Origin: Gammaproteobacteria bacterium
GTDB taxonomy: Bacteria > Pseudomonadota > Gammaproteobacteria > Nevskiales > Nevskiaceae
Reading direction: 5' to 3'
DNA length: 64,000 nucleotides
Assembly: GCA_026398815.1 (NCBI GenBank)
Contig: JAPLSA010000014.1
Coordinates: 62,001 to 126,000 of the forward strand
Shown here piece after piece: positions 37,794-46,834 of the stretch. The notes below the pieces were generated by a model. It searched no databases, was not told where the DNA came from, and worked only from the letters and a program-made list of their open reading frames with translations. Each line of letters opens with the position of its first letter. Within the stretch, counting starts at the first letter, position 1. A program made the translations under genes and the position numbers.

Positions 37794-40011
37794 CGGGCGG
37801 CGCCTGCGGCAAGGGTTCGGGATCGGTGCCGGCGTCGTGCGACGACAGCGCGGCGTGGCTGCTGTCATCGCCCAGCAGGCTGCGCAGCAGGTGCAGGGCC
37901 GCGCGCGCGCGCCGCAGCGCGGCCTGCTCGCCGACGTCGGCCGCTACGTCATCGCCGGCGTCGACGATGGCTTCGGGGGCAGACGGCAGCAGGCGGGTGT
38001 CGATGCGCGCCAGCGCGGCCAGCGCCTGCTGGCGGCGCGGCACGTCGGGCGTGTCGAACAGCCGGGCGATCACCCGCACCGCCGCGTGCAGGCCGGCCCG
38101 CGTGCCGATCGGCAGGCCGCCGCTGCCGGCGACTTCACGCAGTTCGATCACCGCGCGGCCGGCTTCCAGCACCGCCATCGCGCGGGCCAGCAGCGCGCGG
38201 TCTTCGCCGGTGCCGCGATCGGCGCCGGCCAGCAGCTGGCCGAGCAGGTCGCGGGTGCTGTTCTCGAAACGGTGACGCAGGCCGGCAACCGGCGCGAAGC
38301 AGGCCATCCGCAGCTGCTGGTGCAGGCTGCGCGTCAGGTGCCGGCGCAGCCGGGGGCTGCCGGCCGGCACGATCAGCGCGAACGCCAGCGTCGCGACCAG
38401 CGCGCCGAGCAGCGCCGCGAAGCCTTCGTTGAGCAGCAGCGCCGGGTCGTAGCGGGTGAGGTTGTCGAGGCCGATGGTGCTGCCGAACATCAGGCAGTAA
38501 CCGGCGCCGATGCCGGCGTGGCGCGGCGTGGCCAGCAGGCGCACGCCGATCATCACGAACGGCGCCATGCCGGCCGCCAGCAGGCCGAAGCCGTCGAGCT
38601 GCGGCAGCACCAGCAGGCCGCAGCAGAACGAGGCGATCAGGCCGGCGGCGAAGCCGATCGACAAGCCCTTGGCGGCCGCCACCGGCGCCGGCAGCGCGGC
38701 GAACAGGCAGCAGACGATGCAGGCGATGCTGACCGCGCCGATGCCGCTCGGCCAGGCGCTGGCAATCCAGAACACGCTGACCGCCAGCAGCACAGCCACC
38801 GCCCGCAGGCCGGCCAGCGCCGCGCCCAGGCGATCGCCGTGCGGCACGTAGGCCGGCGCCGGACGCGGCGGCAGGCCGCCCGGCGTGGCCAGCGAGCGGT
38901 AGCTGTCGGTGTAGTCGTGCAGCTCGCCGGCGAAGCGTTGCAGCAGCTCGCAGACGGTGTCGGCATCGAGCTGCTCGCCGGGCGTGGCCAGCTGCGCGCG
39001 GGCCGCCGCCGCCCGGGCCGGCAGCGCGGCCCGGAACGCCGCCAGCCGTGCCAGCAGCGGCGGGGTGTCGGCAGCCCGGGCCGGCAGCGCTTCGCCGGCC
39101 GGCTGCACGGCTTCGGCCAGCGCCGCGTACAGCGGCTGCAGTGCCGCCAGCACCGCCGTCTGCTGCCGCTTCAGCAGCCGCAGCCGGGCCTGGTGCAGCA
39201 GGTGGATGCCGGTGGTCGCGGCCATGAAATCGGCGTTCATCAGGCGCAGGCGGCTGCTGCGCAGGCGCGCCTCCGGGCTTTCGAAATAGGCGGCGTCGCG
39301 CTGCGCCTCGAAAGCGATGACCTGGGCCAGGAAGCGGTCGTGCGCCTGCTCGATCGCGCCGGCATCGAGCCGGCCGTGCAGCGCGTCGACGACGAAGCGG
39401 GCGAACGCCTGATGGCCGTCGCGCACGGTGGCGATCAGGCCGCTGCCCAGCGTCTGCGGCAGCAGCAGGTCGCTGACCACGCCGGCGCAGAAGATGCCGA
39501 GCAGCACTTCCGACACCCGGGTGACGGCGATCGCGAAGCTCAGCTCCGGGTGCTGCGCCGCCGGCAGGCCGATCAGGCAGGCGGTATAGCCGGCCAGCAC
39601 GTAACCATAGGCGCGGAAGTTGCGCGTGCGCGTGGCGCCCGCCGTGCACAGGCCGATCCACAGCGCCAGCGCGCCAAGGAACAGTTCGCGCTGCTGGGCG
39701 AACAGCGCCAGCAGCAGCAGCGCCATGACACTGCCGACCAGCGTGCCGGCGGCACGGTAGAAGCCCTTGGCGAGCACCAGCCCGGTCTGCGGCTGGGCGA
39801 CGATGAACACCGTCAGCATCGCCGTGCGCGGCGAGCCGAGGCCGATGCGGAAAGCGATCCACAGCGCCAGCAGCGCCGCGATGAAGGTCTTGGCGACGAA
39901 GATCCAGGCGCGGCCGTCCTGCGCCTGCCAGGTTCGCAGCGCCGCGCGCCACGGCGCGGCACCAGTACCGGGACCGGGGCCGATTTCCGGCGCGGTGGCG
40001 GCGCTGCTCAC
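37783..40011 (-). CDS. FUSC-family inner-membrane efflux protein (AaeB-like)
   Basis: The 742-residue pump component has two sets of about five to six helices (about 40-190 and 390-530), each followed by a large cytoplasmic helical domain. The first set starts WIFVAKTFIAALLALWIAFRIGLGSPRTAMLTVFIVAQPQTGLVLAKGFYR, typical of AaeB/FUSC. The start is GTG overlapping the MarR stop (GTGA). Together with the HlyD and OMF subunits it forms a tripartite exporter, probably for hydroxylated aromatic carboxylates or similar weak acids. The real substrate is inferred from family only. Confidence 0.9.
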   Translation of the reverse strand: MSSAATAPEIGPGPGTGAAPWRAALRTWQAQDGRAWIFVAKTFIAALLALWIAFRIGLGSPRTAMLTVFIVAQPQTGLVLAKGFYRAAGTLVGSVMALLLLALFAQQRELFLGALALWIGLCTAGATRTRNFRAYGYVLAGYTACLIGLPAAQHPELSFAIAVTRVSEVLLGIFCAGVVSDLLLPQTLGSGLIATVRDGHQAFARFVVDALHGRLDAGAIEQAHDRFLAQVIAFEAQRDAAYFESPEARLRSSRLRLMNADFMAATTGIHLLHQARLRLLKRQQTAVLAALQPLYAALAEAVQPAGEALPARAADTPPLLARLAAFRAALPARAAAARAQLATPGEQLDADTVCELLQRFAGELHDYTDSYRSLATPGGLPPRPAPAYVPHGDRLGAALAGLRAVAVLLAVSVFWIASAWPSGIGAVSIACIVCCLFAALPAPVAAAKGLSIGFAAGLIASFCCGLLVLPQLDGFGLLAAGMAPFVMIGVRLLATPRHAGIGAGYCLMFGSTIGLDNLTRYDPALLLNEGFAALLGALVATLAFALIVPAGSPRLRRHLTRSLHQQLRMACFAPVAGLRHRFENSTRDLLGQLLAGADRGTGEDRALLARAMAVLEAGRAVIELREVAGSGGLPIGTRAGLHAAVRVIARLFDTPDVPRRQQALAALARIDTRLLPSAPEAIVDAGDDVAADVGEQAALRRARAALHLLRSLLGDDSSHAALSSHDAGTDPEPLPQAPPDAP

Positions 40012-40523
40012 GGCAGCGGCGTCGACGGCGACGCGTCGGTACGGGCCAGCACCTGGCGCAGCAGCGTGGTCAGCGCGGCGATCTGGCCCGCGTCGAAATC
40101 ACCGTACAGCTGCTGCAGCGCCTGACGGATGCCGGGCTGCAGCGCGGCGATCAGCGCCTCGCCGGCCGGGCTCAGGCGCAGCACCACCTTGCGGCGGTCG
40201 GCGATGCCGGCGCTGCGCTCGATCAGGCCGCGCGCCAGCAGCTCGTCGCAGACGCGGGTGACGTTGGTCGGCTTCTCGCCGGTCGCCTGGCTCAGCGCCG
40301 ATGGCGTCAGCGTCTGCTCCGGCGAGCCGTACAGCATCATCAGCGCCGTGTAGGTGACCATGTTCAGTTCATGCGGCTTCAGCGCGGCGTTGCAGAGATC
40401 GGTCTGCCGCTTCTGCACGTGGGTGACCAGCCGCGCCAGCAGCACCTGCTCGTGCGGATAGCCGCGCAGGCGTTTGCGGGTCAGCGCCACCCGCTGCTCG
40501 ACTTCCCGGAAGCTGTCGGTCAT
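40008..40523 (-). CDS. MarR-family transcriptional repressor of the efflux operon
   Basis: This 171-residue winged-helix regulator has a central domain with LNMVTYTALMMLYGSPEQTLTPSALSQATGEKPTNVTRVCDELLARGLIERS as the DNA-binding helix-turn-helix and DRRKVVLRLSPAGEAL as the wing. It lies inside the operon between the outer-membrane factor and the pump, overlapping both (ATGA and GTGA). MarR proteins bind short palindromes and release them when a phenolic ligand is bound. The perfect 20-bp palindrome at 41999-42018 over the operon promoter is the likely operator, giving autoregulation. Confidence 0.92.
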   Translation of the reverse strand: MTDSFREVEQRVALTRKRLRGYPHEQVLLARLVTHVQKRQTDLCNAALKPHELNMVTYTALMMLYGSPEQTLTPSALSQATGEKPTNVTRVCDELLARGLIERSAGIADRRKVVLRLSPAGEALIAALQPGIRQALQQLYGDFDAGQIAALTTLLRQVLARTDASPSTPLP

Positions 40524-41983
40524 GGCGCGGCCCCGATGGTCGGGTCCTGGTAGCCGCCGCCGAGCGCGGCCATCAGCGCGGCGTGGCTTTCGATCTGCTG
40601 GGCGACCAGCTGCGCCTGCTGGCGCTGCTGCTGCAGCAGCGTGGCCTGGGCGTCGAGCACGTTGAGGTAGTCGGTCAGCCCGGCCTTGAAGCCCTGCTCG
40701 GCCTGCCGTTCGGCGCGCCGGGCGCTGTCGAGCGCCGCGGCGTTGAGCGCCAGCTGCTGGCCGATCGAGTGCTGCCGGGTGATCTCGTCGGCCACCTCGC
40801 GCAGCGCGCCGATCACCGCCGCGTTGTAGCGCTCCACCGCCTCGTCGTGACGGGCGGTCTGCTGCTGCAGGTTGCCGCGCAGCCGGCCGCCATCGAACAG
40901 CGGCAGGCTGATCGCCGGGCCGAAGCCGGCGGTGCCGAGATCGGCCAGGCTGCCGGTGACCAGCGTCGTCAGGTTCAGGCTGGCGACACCGGCGAAGGCG
41001 GCGAGATTGATGTCCGGATAGAAGCGGGTCCGGGCCACCGCGATGTCGGCGCGGCGCGCCTCCACCCGCCAGCGCTGGGCGACGATGTCCGGCCGCCGGC
41101 CGAGCAGGTGCGCCGGCAGCGCCGCCGGCAGTTCGGCCGCGTGGTCGAGCGCCAGCCGCGGCCGGCCGATCGCCTCGCCGGCTCCCGGTCCCTGGCCGGT
41201 CAGCGCCGCCAGCTGGTGGCGGCCGATCGCCAGGTTCTCGTCGACCTGCTCGATCTGCGCCTCGGTCACCGGCAGCTGGGTGGCCGTGCGGTTCAGCTCC
41301 AGTTCGGTGCCGAGGCCGGCGGCAAGGCGGCGGCGGGCGATGTCGAGCAGGGTCTGCTGGCGCGCGAGATTGGCCGCCAGCACCTCGCGCAGCGCCTGCT
41401 GCATCGACAGCTGCGCATAGGCCTGTACCACCGCCGTCGCCAGCGACAGCCGCACGGCCTGTGCTTCGGCAGCACCGGCGCGCACCTGGTCGAGCGCGCC
41501 TGCCAGCGCCTGTTCGTCCCGGCCCCAGAGATCCAGCGCATAGCGGGCGCGCAGCAGCAGGTCGGACTTCCAGTAGGTGTGGGCAAAGGCCGGCGACGGG
41601 CTGAATTCCTGCTGGGTCTGGTAGGTGCGCTGGAAGCCAGCCTCGGCGTCGATCTGCGGCCCGGTCGCGCTCCTGGCGATCTGCGCCGCGCCCTCGGCCT
41701 GGGCGATGCGGGCACGGGCGGCGCGCAGGTCCGGATTGCCGGCAAGCGCCGCGTCGACCAGCGCATCGAGCTGGGGATCGCCATAGCGCTGCCACCAGCG
41801 CTCGTCCGGCCACGCCGCAGCGCTGCCGGCGGTGGACTGCAGCAGCGGGCCGGCGTCGAGCGCCTGCGGATCCTGCAACTGCGCCTGCGGCGCGATGCCG
41901 CCGAAGCCGGCGCAGCCGGTCAGCGCCGCCGTCAGCGCGATGGCGGCAGCCAGCCCCGGCAATCGCCGCGCCGGGGGAACCAT
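40520..41983 (-). CDS. NodT-type outer-membrane efflux lipoprotein (OMF)
   Basis: This TolC/OprM-like channel subunit has 487 residues. A lipoprotein signal peptide ends at the lipobox LTGC (about residues 20-23). Two OEP repeats of coiled-coil helices and strands follow, with ALAGNPDLRAARARIAQAEG and GLRRPDIVAQRW-type motifs (LLGRRPDIVAQRWRVEARRADI). The annotated ATG (MVPPARR) was chosen because the promoter -10 and start of transcription fall on the earlier ATG at 42007, which would be leaderless. The protein forms the outer-membrane exit for the FUSC/HlyD pump and is the first gene of the five-gene operon. Confidence 0.9.
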   Translation of the reverse strand: MVPPARRLPGLAAAIALTAALTGCAGFGGIAPQAQLQDPQALDAGPLLQSTAGSAAAWPDERWWQRYGDPQLDALVDAALAGNPDLRAARARIAQAEGAAQIARSATGPQIDAEAGFQRTYQTQQEFSPSPAFAHTYWKSDLLLRARYALDLWGRDEQALAGALDQVRAGAAEAQAVRLSLATAVVQAYAQLSMQQALREVLAANLARQQTLLDIARRRLAAGLGTELELNRTATQLPVTEAQIEQVDENLAIGRHQLAALTGQGPGAGEAIGRPRLALDHAAELPAALPAHLLGRRPDIVAQRWRVEARRADIAVARTRFYPDINLAAFAGVASLNLTTLVTGSLADLGTAGFGPAISLPLFDGGRLRGNLQQQTARHDEAVERYNAAVIGALREVADEITRQHSIGQQLALNAAALDSARRAERQAEQGFKAGLTDYLNVLDAQATLLQQQRQQAQLVAQQIESHAALMAALGGGYQDPTIGAAP

Positions 41984-41998
41984 AAAATTCAGATACTG

Positions 41999-42018
41999 AT
42001 ATTTCATTAATGAAATAT
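41999..42018. promoter_or_regulatory. Perfect 20-bp palindrome, probable MarR operator
   Basis: ATATTTCATTAATGAAATAT is a perfect palindrome in otherwise GC-rich sequence. It overlaps the -10 hexamer and the predicted transcription start of the efflux operon. A bound dimer would block RNA polymerase. The internal marR gene is the expected binder. Confidence 0.8.
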
Positions 42019-42042
42019 AAGCCGGCTTTTAATCGGCGTCAA
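42014..42042 (-). promoter_or_regulatory. Sigma-70-type promoter of the efflux operon
   Basis: Minus-strand TTGACG (42037-42042) and TATATT (42014-42019) are separated by exactly 17 bp. Each differs from the consensus by one base. Transcription should start near 42007, leaving about 24 bases of leader before the ATG at 41983. Confidence 0.75.
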
Positions 42043-42121
42043 AACCGGGACCGGCCGGGCCGACCGGCGGCGCCGTCCCGCCGCGCTCCGGGCTTGGCGA
42101 GGGCGCGCCGGCCGCGCCGCG

Positions 42122-43495
42122 TCAGCCGCCGGCCAGCGCCGCAGCGACCTCGGCGGCGACCCGCTCGCCCGATTCCAGCGCGCCGTCGAGGTAGCCGGTC
42201 CAGCGCGCGGCGGTTTCGGTGCCGGCCCAGTGCACGCGGCCGCAGGGCGCCCGCAGCGCGTGGCCGATGCTGGTCAGCGTGCCGGGCGTGGTGTAGCCGA
42301 CGTAGCAACCCTGGCTCCAGGGATCGGAGATCCAGTCCTTGTCGACGTAGCCGATCGGCTCGGCCGCCGCCGGGCCGAAATAGCGGCACAGCGAGGCGAC
42401 CGCTGCGGCCTGTCGCTGGGCCACCGGCTGGCCGGCCAGCCGGCGGCTGTGGGCGCCATCGAAGAAGCCGACCAGGAAGCCGTGCGTGCTGCCCGGCGGC
42501 GTGGCGTCGAACACCGGGCCGAACGGGCCGGCATCGCTGATCACCTCGCCGGACAGGCCACCGGTCTTCCAGAACGGCGTCGGATAGGCGACCAGCGCCT
42601 TGATCACCGAGCCCATCGGCATCCGGCTGTGCAGCTGCAGCCGCGCGGCGGGCAGCGCGGCATCGAAATGGATGCCGGCGGCCAGCGCCGGTGGCGCGGC
42701 GATCACCAGCCGCCGGACGCGCAGGCTGCCGCCGGCATGGCGCAGCAGCACCGTGTCGGCCGACTGCGTCACCGCGTGCACCGGCGCGTTCAGCTGCAGC
42801 ACGCCGGCCGGCAGCCGTTCGGCCAGCCGGCGGGCGATCTGGAACGCGCCGCCGCTGACCTTGTACTTCTGCGCGCCGTCGCCGTGCACCTCGGCCAGCG
42901 TCTCGATGCGCCCGGCGGCGGCGACGTAGTTCAGGAAGCAGAGCAGCGACACCTCGTGCGGGTCGCAGGTCATGATCGCCCGCACCAGGATGGTCATCAG
43001 CGTGCGGCCGCCACGGGTCAGCATCGCCGCGCGCAGCCACTGATCGACCGTCTGGCGATCCAGCGCCGCGGCCCCGACGGCCGCCCAGGGCGCTGCGGGG
43101 TCGATGCGGCGGGCGACGCGGTTCAGCCGCTGCATCGCCTGGTAGGCGTCGAGCAGGCCGGGCAGCGACATCTTCGGCACCGTGCCGCGATAGCGGCGCA
43201 GGCGGCCGTCGATCTCCATCAGCCGCCAGCCGTCGGCGAACTGCGGATGCAGCGCCAGCCCCAGTTCCTCGCAGGCGGCGATCACGCGGGTCTGGGTCGG
43301 GCCGATCCACTGGCCGCCGACATCGACCGGCTCGCCGCACAGCAGGCTGCCTTCGGTGCGGCCGCCGACCCGGTCGCGCGCTTCGAGCAGCCGCACCCGC
43401 AGCCCCTGCCCGGTCAGCGCCTGCGCGGCGCGCAAGCCAGCCAGCCCGGCGCCGACGATGCCGACGTCAATGATCTCGTCCGCCGCGGCGCTCAT
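42122..43495 (-). CDS. Flavin-dependent monoamine oxidase family protein
   Basis: The 457-residue flavoprotein has an N-terminal dinucleotide fold (DVGIVGAGLAGLRAAQALT). The second FAD motif RDRVGGRTEG is followed by VDVGGQWIGPTQTRV, a signature of the monoamine-oxidase/putrescine-oxidase class. The C-terminal flavin motif is GRVHWAGTETAARWTGYLDGALESGERVA. Such enzymes deaminate aromatic or polyamine amines, forming aldehyde, ammonia and peroxide. It is divergently transcribed from a TetR regulator, with an operator-like palindrome in the 97-bp gap. The exact amine is unknown. Confidence 0.87.
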   Translation of the reverse strand: MSAAADEIIDVGIVGAGLAGLRAAQALTGQGLRVRLLEARDRVGGRTEGSLLCGEPVDVGGQWIGPTQTRVIAACEELGLALHPQFADGWRLMEIDGRLRRYRGTVPKMSLPGLLDAYQAMQRLNRVARRIDPAAPWAAVGAAALDRQTVDQWLRAAMLTRGGRTLMTILVRAIMTCDPHEVSLLCFLNYVAAAGRIETLAEVHGDGAQKYKVSGGAFQIARRLAERLPAGVLQLNAPVHAVTQSADTVLLRHAGGSLRVRRLVIAAPPALAAGIHFDAALPAARLQLHSRMPMGSVIKALVAYPTPFWKTGGLSGEVISDAGPFGPVFDATPPGSTHGFLVGFFDGAHSRRLAGQPVAQRQAAAVASLCRYFGPAAAEPIGYVDKDWISDPWSQGCYVGYTTPGTLTSIGHALRAPCGRVHWAGTETAARWTGYLDGALESGERVAAEVAAALAGG

Positions 43496-43566
43496 CGGCC
43501 GGCCACCATCGGCAGGGCGTGGCTCGCGGGAATCGGCAGGGCTGGCATCATGGTCGCGACCTCAAT

Positions 43567-43586
43567 TAAATGTACGCGTATATTTA
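43567..43586. promoter_or_regulatory. Operator-like imperfect palindrome between amine oxidase and TetR genes
   Basis: TAAATGTACGCGTATATTTA equals its reverse complement at 18 of 20 positions. It lies in the divergent promoter region, with a TATATT -10-like hexamer inside it on the plus strand (43579-43584). It is a good candidate for TetR binding that would control both genes. Confidence 0.6.
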
Positions 43587-43592
43587 TTTCAC

Positions 43593-44219
43593 ATGAACCC
43601 CCCTGTTGCCAAGCCCCGAGGGCGTCCGCGCCGGCCGGACGCCGACCAGCGGCAGGTGCGCGCGGACATCGTCGCCGCAGCCCGAAGGCTGTTCCTGCGC
43701 GACGGCGTCGACGCGGTGTCGATGCGCAACCTGGCCGCCGAGATCGGCTGCTCGCCGATGGCGCTGTACCGCTACTTCCCGCGCAAGCAGGACATCCTGT
43801 CGGCGATCTGGGACGTGTTTCTCGACGAACTGTTCGCGCGGCTGGCCGAAGTCGACGAGGCCAGCCCCGGCCTGCGGCTGGAGCGGCTAGCGCTGGCCTA
43901 CCTCGACTACTGGCTGGCCCATCCGCAGCACTTCCAGATCGTCTTCCTGCAGCGCGACCTGGAACCGGGCGCGACCCGTCAGTACCTGGAAACCTCCGGC
44001 GTGACGGCCCGCTACGCGCTGTTCAGCGCCACGGCCGCCGAGGCCATCCAGGCCGGCGCGCTGCCCGGGCCGGACGCCGAGCCGATCGCCCAGGGTCTGG
44101 TCTGTCTGCTGCACGGGCTGGCGCTGAACCTGACCACGCTGCCCGACTACGGCTGGTGCGATGCGGCCACGCTGGCCCGGCTGGCCGTGCGCCGCTATCT
44201 CGCCGGAGCGGCCGGTTGA
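43593..44219 (+). CDS. TetR-family transcriptional regulator
   Basis: This 208-residue regulator has an N-terminal helix-turn-helix (about 25-65) with ADIVAAARRLFLRDGVDAVSMRNLAAEIGCSPMALYRYFPRKQDIL, followed by a helical ligand domain resembling TetR_C members. The ATG was chosen because the conserved domain begins shortly after it and the palindrome lies 6 bp upstream. Divergence from the amine oxidase and the shared palindrome imply control of amine breakdown together with autoregulation. The inducer may be an amine or its aldehyde, by inference. Confidence 0.9.
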   Translation: MNPPVAKPRGRPRRPDADQRQVRADIVAAARRLFLRDGVDAVSMRNLAAEIGCSPMALYRYFPRKQDILSAIWDVFLDELFARLAEVDEASPGLRLERLALAYLDYWLAHPQHFQIVFLQRDLEPGATRQYLETSGVTARYALFSATAAEAIQAGALPGPDAEPIAQGLVCLLHGLALNLTTLPDYGWCDAATLARLAVRRYLAGAAG

Positions 44220-44273
44220 GCGACGGCGCTGCGGCCGGTCCCGCCGGGTTCGCCGCCCTGCGGCTGCAAACGG

Positions 44274-44279
44274 CATAAT
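44274..44279 (+). promoter_or_regulatory. CATAAT -10-like element upstream of mdh
   Basis: CATAAT stands out in GC-rich surroundings 58 bp before the mdh ATG. No good -35 hexamer is visible 16-18 bp upstream. An AGGAAA ribosome site follows at 44324-44329. Confidence 0.4.
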
Positions 44280-44336
44280 TCGCCGCCCGAAAAGCACGCC
44301 GCACCCCCTCCAGCCCGAACAACAGGAAACTTTTCC

Positions 44337-45276
44337 ATGAAGAAGCCCGTCAAGGTCGCCATCACCGGCGCCGCCGGCCAGATCGCCTACTCGCTGATTT
44401 TCCGTGTCGCCTCCGGCTCGATGCTCGGCCCGGACCAGCCGGTCATCCTGCAGCTGATCGAAGTGCCGGTGCCGGAAGTGCTCGAGAAGCTGAAGGGCAC
44501 GATCATGGAAGTCGAGGACTGCGCGTTCCCGCTGGTCCATTCGATCGAGCTGCATTCGAGCCCGGAAACCGGCTTCGAAGGCACTGACTACGCGCTGCTG
44601 GTCGGCGCCCGTCCGCGCGGCCCGGGCATGGAGCGCAAGGACCTGCTGACCGCCAACGGCGGCATCTTCGGCCCGCAGGGCAAGGCGCTGGCCACCAAGG
44701 CCTCGAAGAACGTCAAGGTGCTGGTGGTCGGCAACCCGGCCAACACCAATGCCCTGATCGCCGCCACCGCCGGCTCGAAGGACGGCCTGAACCCGCGCCA
44801 GGTGCACGCGATGGTCCGCCTCGACCACAACCGCGCGATCAGCCAGCTGGCCTCGAAGACCGGCGTCCACGGCAACGACATCGACAACGTCATCATCTGG
44901 GGCAACCACAGCTCGACCCAGTACCCGGACGTCAGCCACACGACGATCGGCGGCAAGAAGGCCAAGGACCTGGTCACCCAGGAATGGCTGGAAAAGGACT
45001 TCATCCCGGTCGTGCAGCAGCGCGGCGCGGCGATCATCAAGGCCCGCGGCCTGTCGTCGGCCGCCTCGGCGGCCTCCGCTGCGGTGGACCACATGCGCGA
45101 CTGGGCGCTGGGCTCCAACGGCAAGATCGTGTCGATGGGCGTGCCGTCGGACGGCGAACGGCGACTACGAGATCGTCCAGGGCCTGTCGGTCGACGATTT
45201 CTCGCGCGGCCGCATGACCCTGACCGAGAACGAGCTGCGTGAAGAACGCGCCGCCGTCGAAGACCTGCTGAAGTAA
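44337..45276 (+). pseudogene. mdh: Malate dehydrogenase with internal deletion and frameshift near the C-terminus
   Basis: This gene encodes NAD-dependent malate dehydrogenase of the 328-residue cytosolic type. Residues 1-273 read normally: [10 protein letters not shown], the [13 protein letters not shown] motif and the catalytic His in [13 protein letters not shown]. After MGVPSDG the frame runs out of phase and stops at 45242. The true C-terminus ([20 protein letters not shown]... to DLLK) is intact in the next frame from 45157 to 45276. Compared with relatives, about 16 codons (the YGIPEG...SFPVTTK segment) plus a frame shift are missing, consistent with loss of about 50 bp. The junction shows two adjacent ACGGCGA copies. 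This is either a real lesion in a central gene or a sequencing/assembly error. Confidence 0.85.
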
Positions 45277-45374
45277 GCGGCACCCCGCCTGCGGCGGTCG
45301 GCTCGGCTTCGATCCGGCCGGCCACCGCAAGCGCATTCCTTTCCATCCTGCTGTTCCGGCACCGGAGATCGGCC

Positions 45375-45809
45375 GTGACCACTTCCTGGCTGCGCGTCGC
45401 CGCGCTGGCCGCGATCACTTTCCTGGTCGCCACGCCGGCCCGCGCGTTCGAGATCCGCGCGCGCAGCGACAACCCGCTGATCAGCGCCGACGCGATGAAG
45501 GCGCGCGCGCTGGAAATCGCCGCCGAGATCGGCACCCGCATTCCCGACGACCCGCGCATCCGCGTGTCCGTCTACAGCCGTTCGCATGATTCCCGGATCG
45601 CCGGCTCGCAGATCTACCTGCACCGCATCCAGCTGACCAAGGCCTTCACCAGCACCGCGCCGTATCCGTACGCTGGCTACCTGCCGCTGCGCTCGGTGGA
45701 GCGCTATGGCGTGGACGCCGAAGCCGGCGTCCGCGAGCAGTTCGACGAAGCCCTGCGCGCGTTCTTCCGCCAGATGCTGGCGCAGGACCCGAACCGCGAA
45801 CTCGAATAG
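45375..45809 (+). CDS. Small secreted protein of unknown function
   Basis: This 144-residue product starts at GTG, with a signal peptide (about 1-24, ending ARA). The mature part begins [29 protein letters not shown] and contains conserved-looking aromatic and basic residues ([28 protein letters not shown]) without cysteines. I do not recognise a family. It lies 98 bp after mdh and 14 bp before the corA-like gene, so it may share a transcript with the transporter. Confidence 0.6.
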   Translation: MTTSWLRVAALAAITFLVATPARAFEIRARSDNPLISADAMKARALEIAAEIGTRIPDDPRIRVSVYSRSHDSRIAGSQIYLHRIQLTKAFTSTAPYPYAGYLPLRSVERYGVDAEAGVREQFDEALRAFFRQMLAQDPNRELE

Positions 45810-45823
45810 GCCCGCCGCACCCG

Positions 45824-46798
45824 ATGCAGATCTACCGGCTCAACCGGCAGGGCGAAGTGCCGGTGCGGCTCGACAGCGTCGATGCGCTTCCGGCCGAGGG
45901 CTTCATCTGGCTGGACTTCACCCGCAGCGATGCCCGCGAATGGCCGCAGTGGGCCGAACGGCTGACCGGCGAGAAAGTCCACGACGCCCACATTTCCGAC
46001 AGCTTCAACGGTGACCATCCGTCGTACTTCGACGGCACCGAGGACTACGACATGCTGATCTTCCGGGGCCTGACGCCGGAAGACTGCGAATCGGCCAGCA
46101 ACCTGATCGTCACCAAGTCGGCCGCCTTCTTCCTGTTCGACCGCCTGCTGATCAGCGTGCACGCGGCCGAGAACGTGTCGTTCCAGCGGGTCAAGGAAAA
46201 GTTCTGCGAAACCAAGCTGCGCTTCCCGTCGACGCCGCTGGGGCTGGTGCACGCGATCCTCGACATCATGGTCGACCGCTACCTGACCATCGTCGACGAG
46301 CTGGAGGACCGGCTGGAAAAGCTGCAGGACGCGCTGCTCGATCCGAACGACCCGTTCGATGACTGGCAGGAGCTGCTCAACTACCGCAAGCAGGCGCACC
46401 AGTTCGAGCTGCTCTGCGAGCACAACCTGCAGACCATCGGCACCTGGCGCCGGCGGATGCGCATCGAGCTGACCGAGAACCAGCGCGTGCGGCTCGACGA
46501 TCTGGTCGAGCATCTGACCCGCGTGCAGGTGCACGGCGATGCGCTGCAGAAAGATGTCGAGGTCGCCGTGCAGCTGCACTTCGCGGCGATGAGTCACCGC
46601 ACCAACGAGATCGTACGCACCCTCACCGCAGTGTCGATCGTGTTCTTCCCTCTGACCCTGATCACCGGCATCTACGGCATGAACTTCGAGTACATGCCGG
46701 AACTGAAATGGCGCTACGGCTATTTCGGCGTGCTGGCGCTGCTGGCCAGCCTCGGCATCGGCCTGGTGCTCTGGCTCAAGCGCCGCAAGGTGTTCTGA
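45824..46798 (+). CDS. CorA-family divalent metal ion transporter
   Basis: The 324-residue protein consists of a large cytoplasmic N-terminal domain with a long helix (about 165-260) and two C-terminal membrane helices. The pore signature YGMNFEY (GMN motif) follows the first helix, and MPEL after it is the usual short loop. The very C-terminal LKRRKVF is the basic tail of CorA pentamers. Substrate is Mg2+ or Co2+/Ni2+ for CorA, or Zn2+ for ZntB-like members; this sequence does not settle which. The gene converges on regA. Confidence 0.9.
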   Translation: MQIYRLNRQGEVPVRLDSVDALPAEGFIWLDFTRSDAREWPQWAERLTGEKVHDAHISDSFNGDHPSYFDGTEDYDMLIFRGLTPEDCESASNLIVTKSAAFFLFDRLLISVHAAENVSFQRVKEKFCETKLRFPSTPLGLVHAILDIMVDRYLTIVDELEDRLEKLQDALLDPNDPFDDWQELLNYRKQAHQFELLCEHNLQTIGTWRRRMRIELTENQRVRLDDLVEHLTRVQVHGDALQKDVEVAVQLHFAAMSHRTNEIVRTLTAVSIVFFPLTLITGIYGMNFEYMPELKWRYGYFGVLALLASLGIGLVLWLKRRKVF

Positions 46799-46834
46799 AG
46801 CCCGCCGGCCCGCGCGTGGCAACAGCCGGGGACG

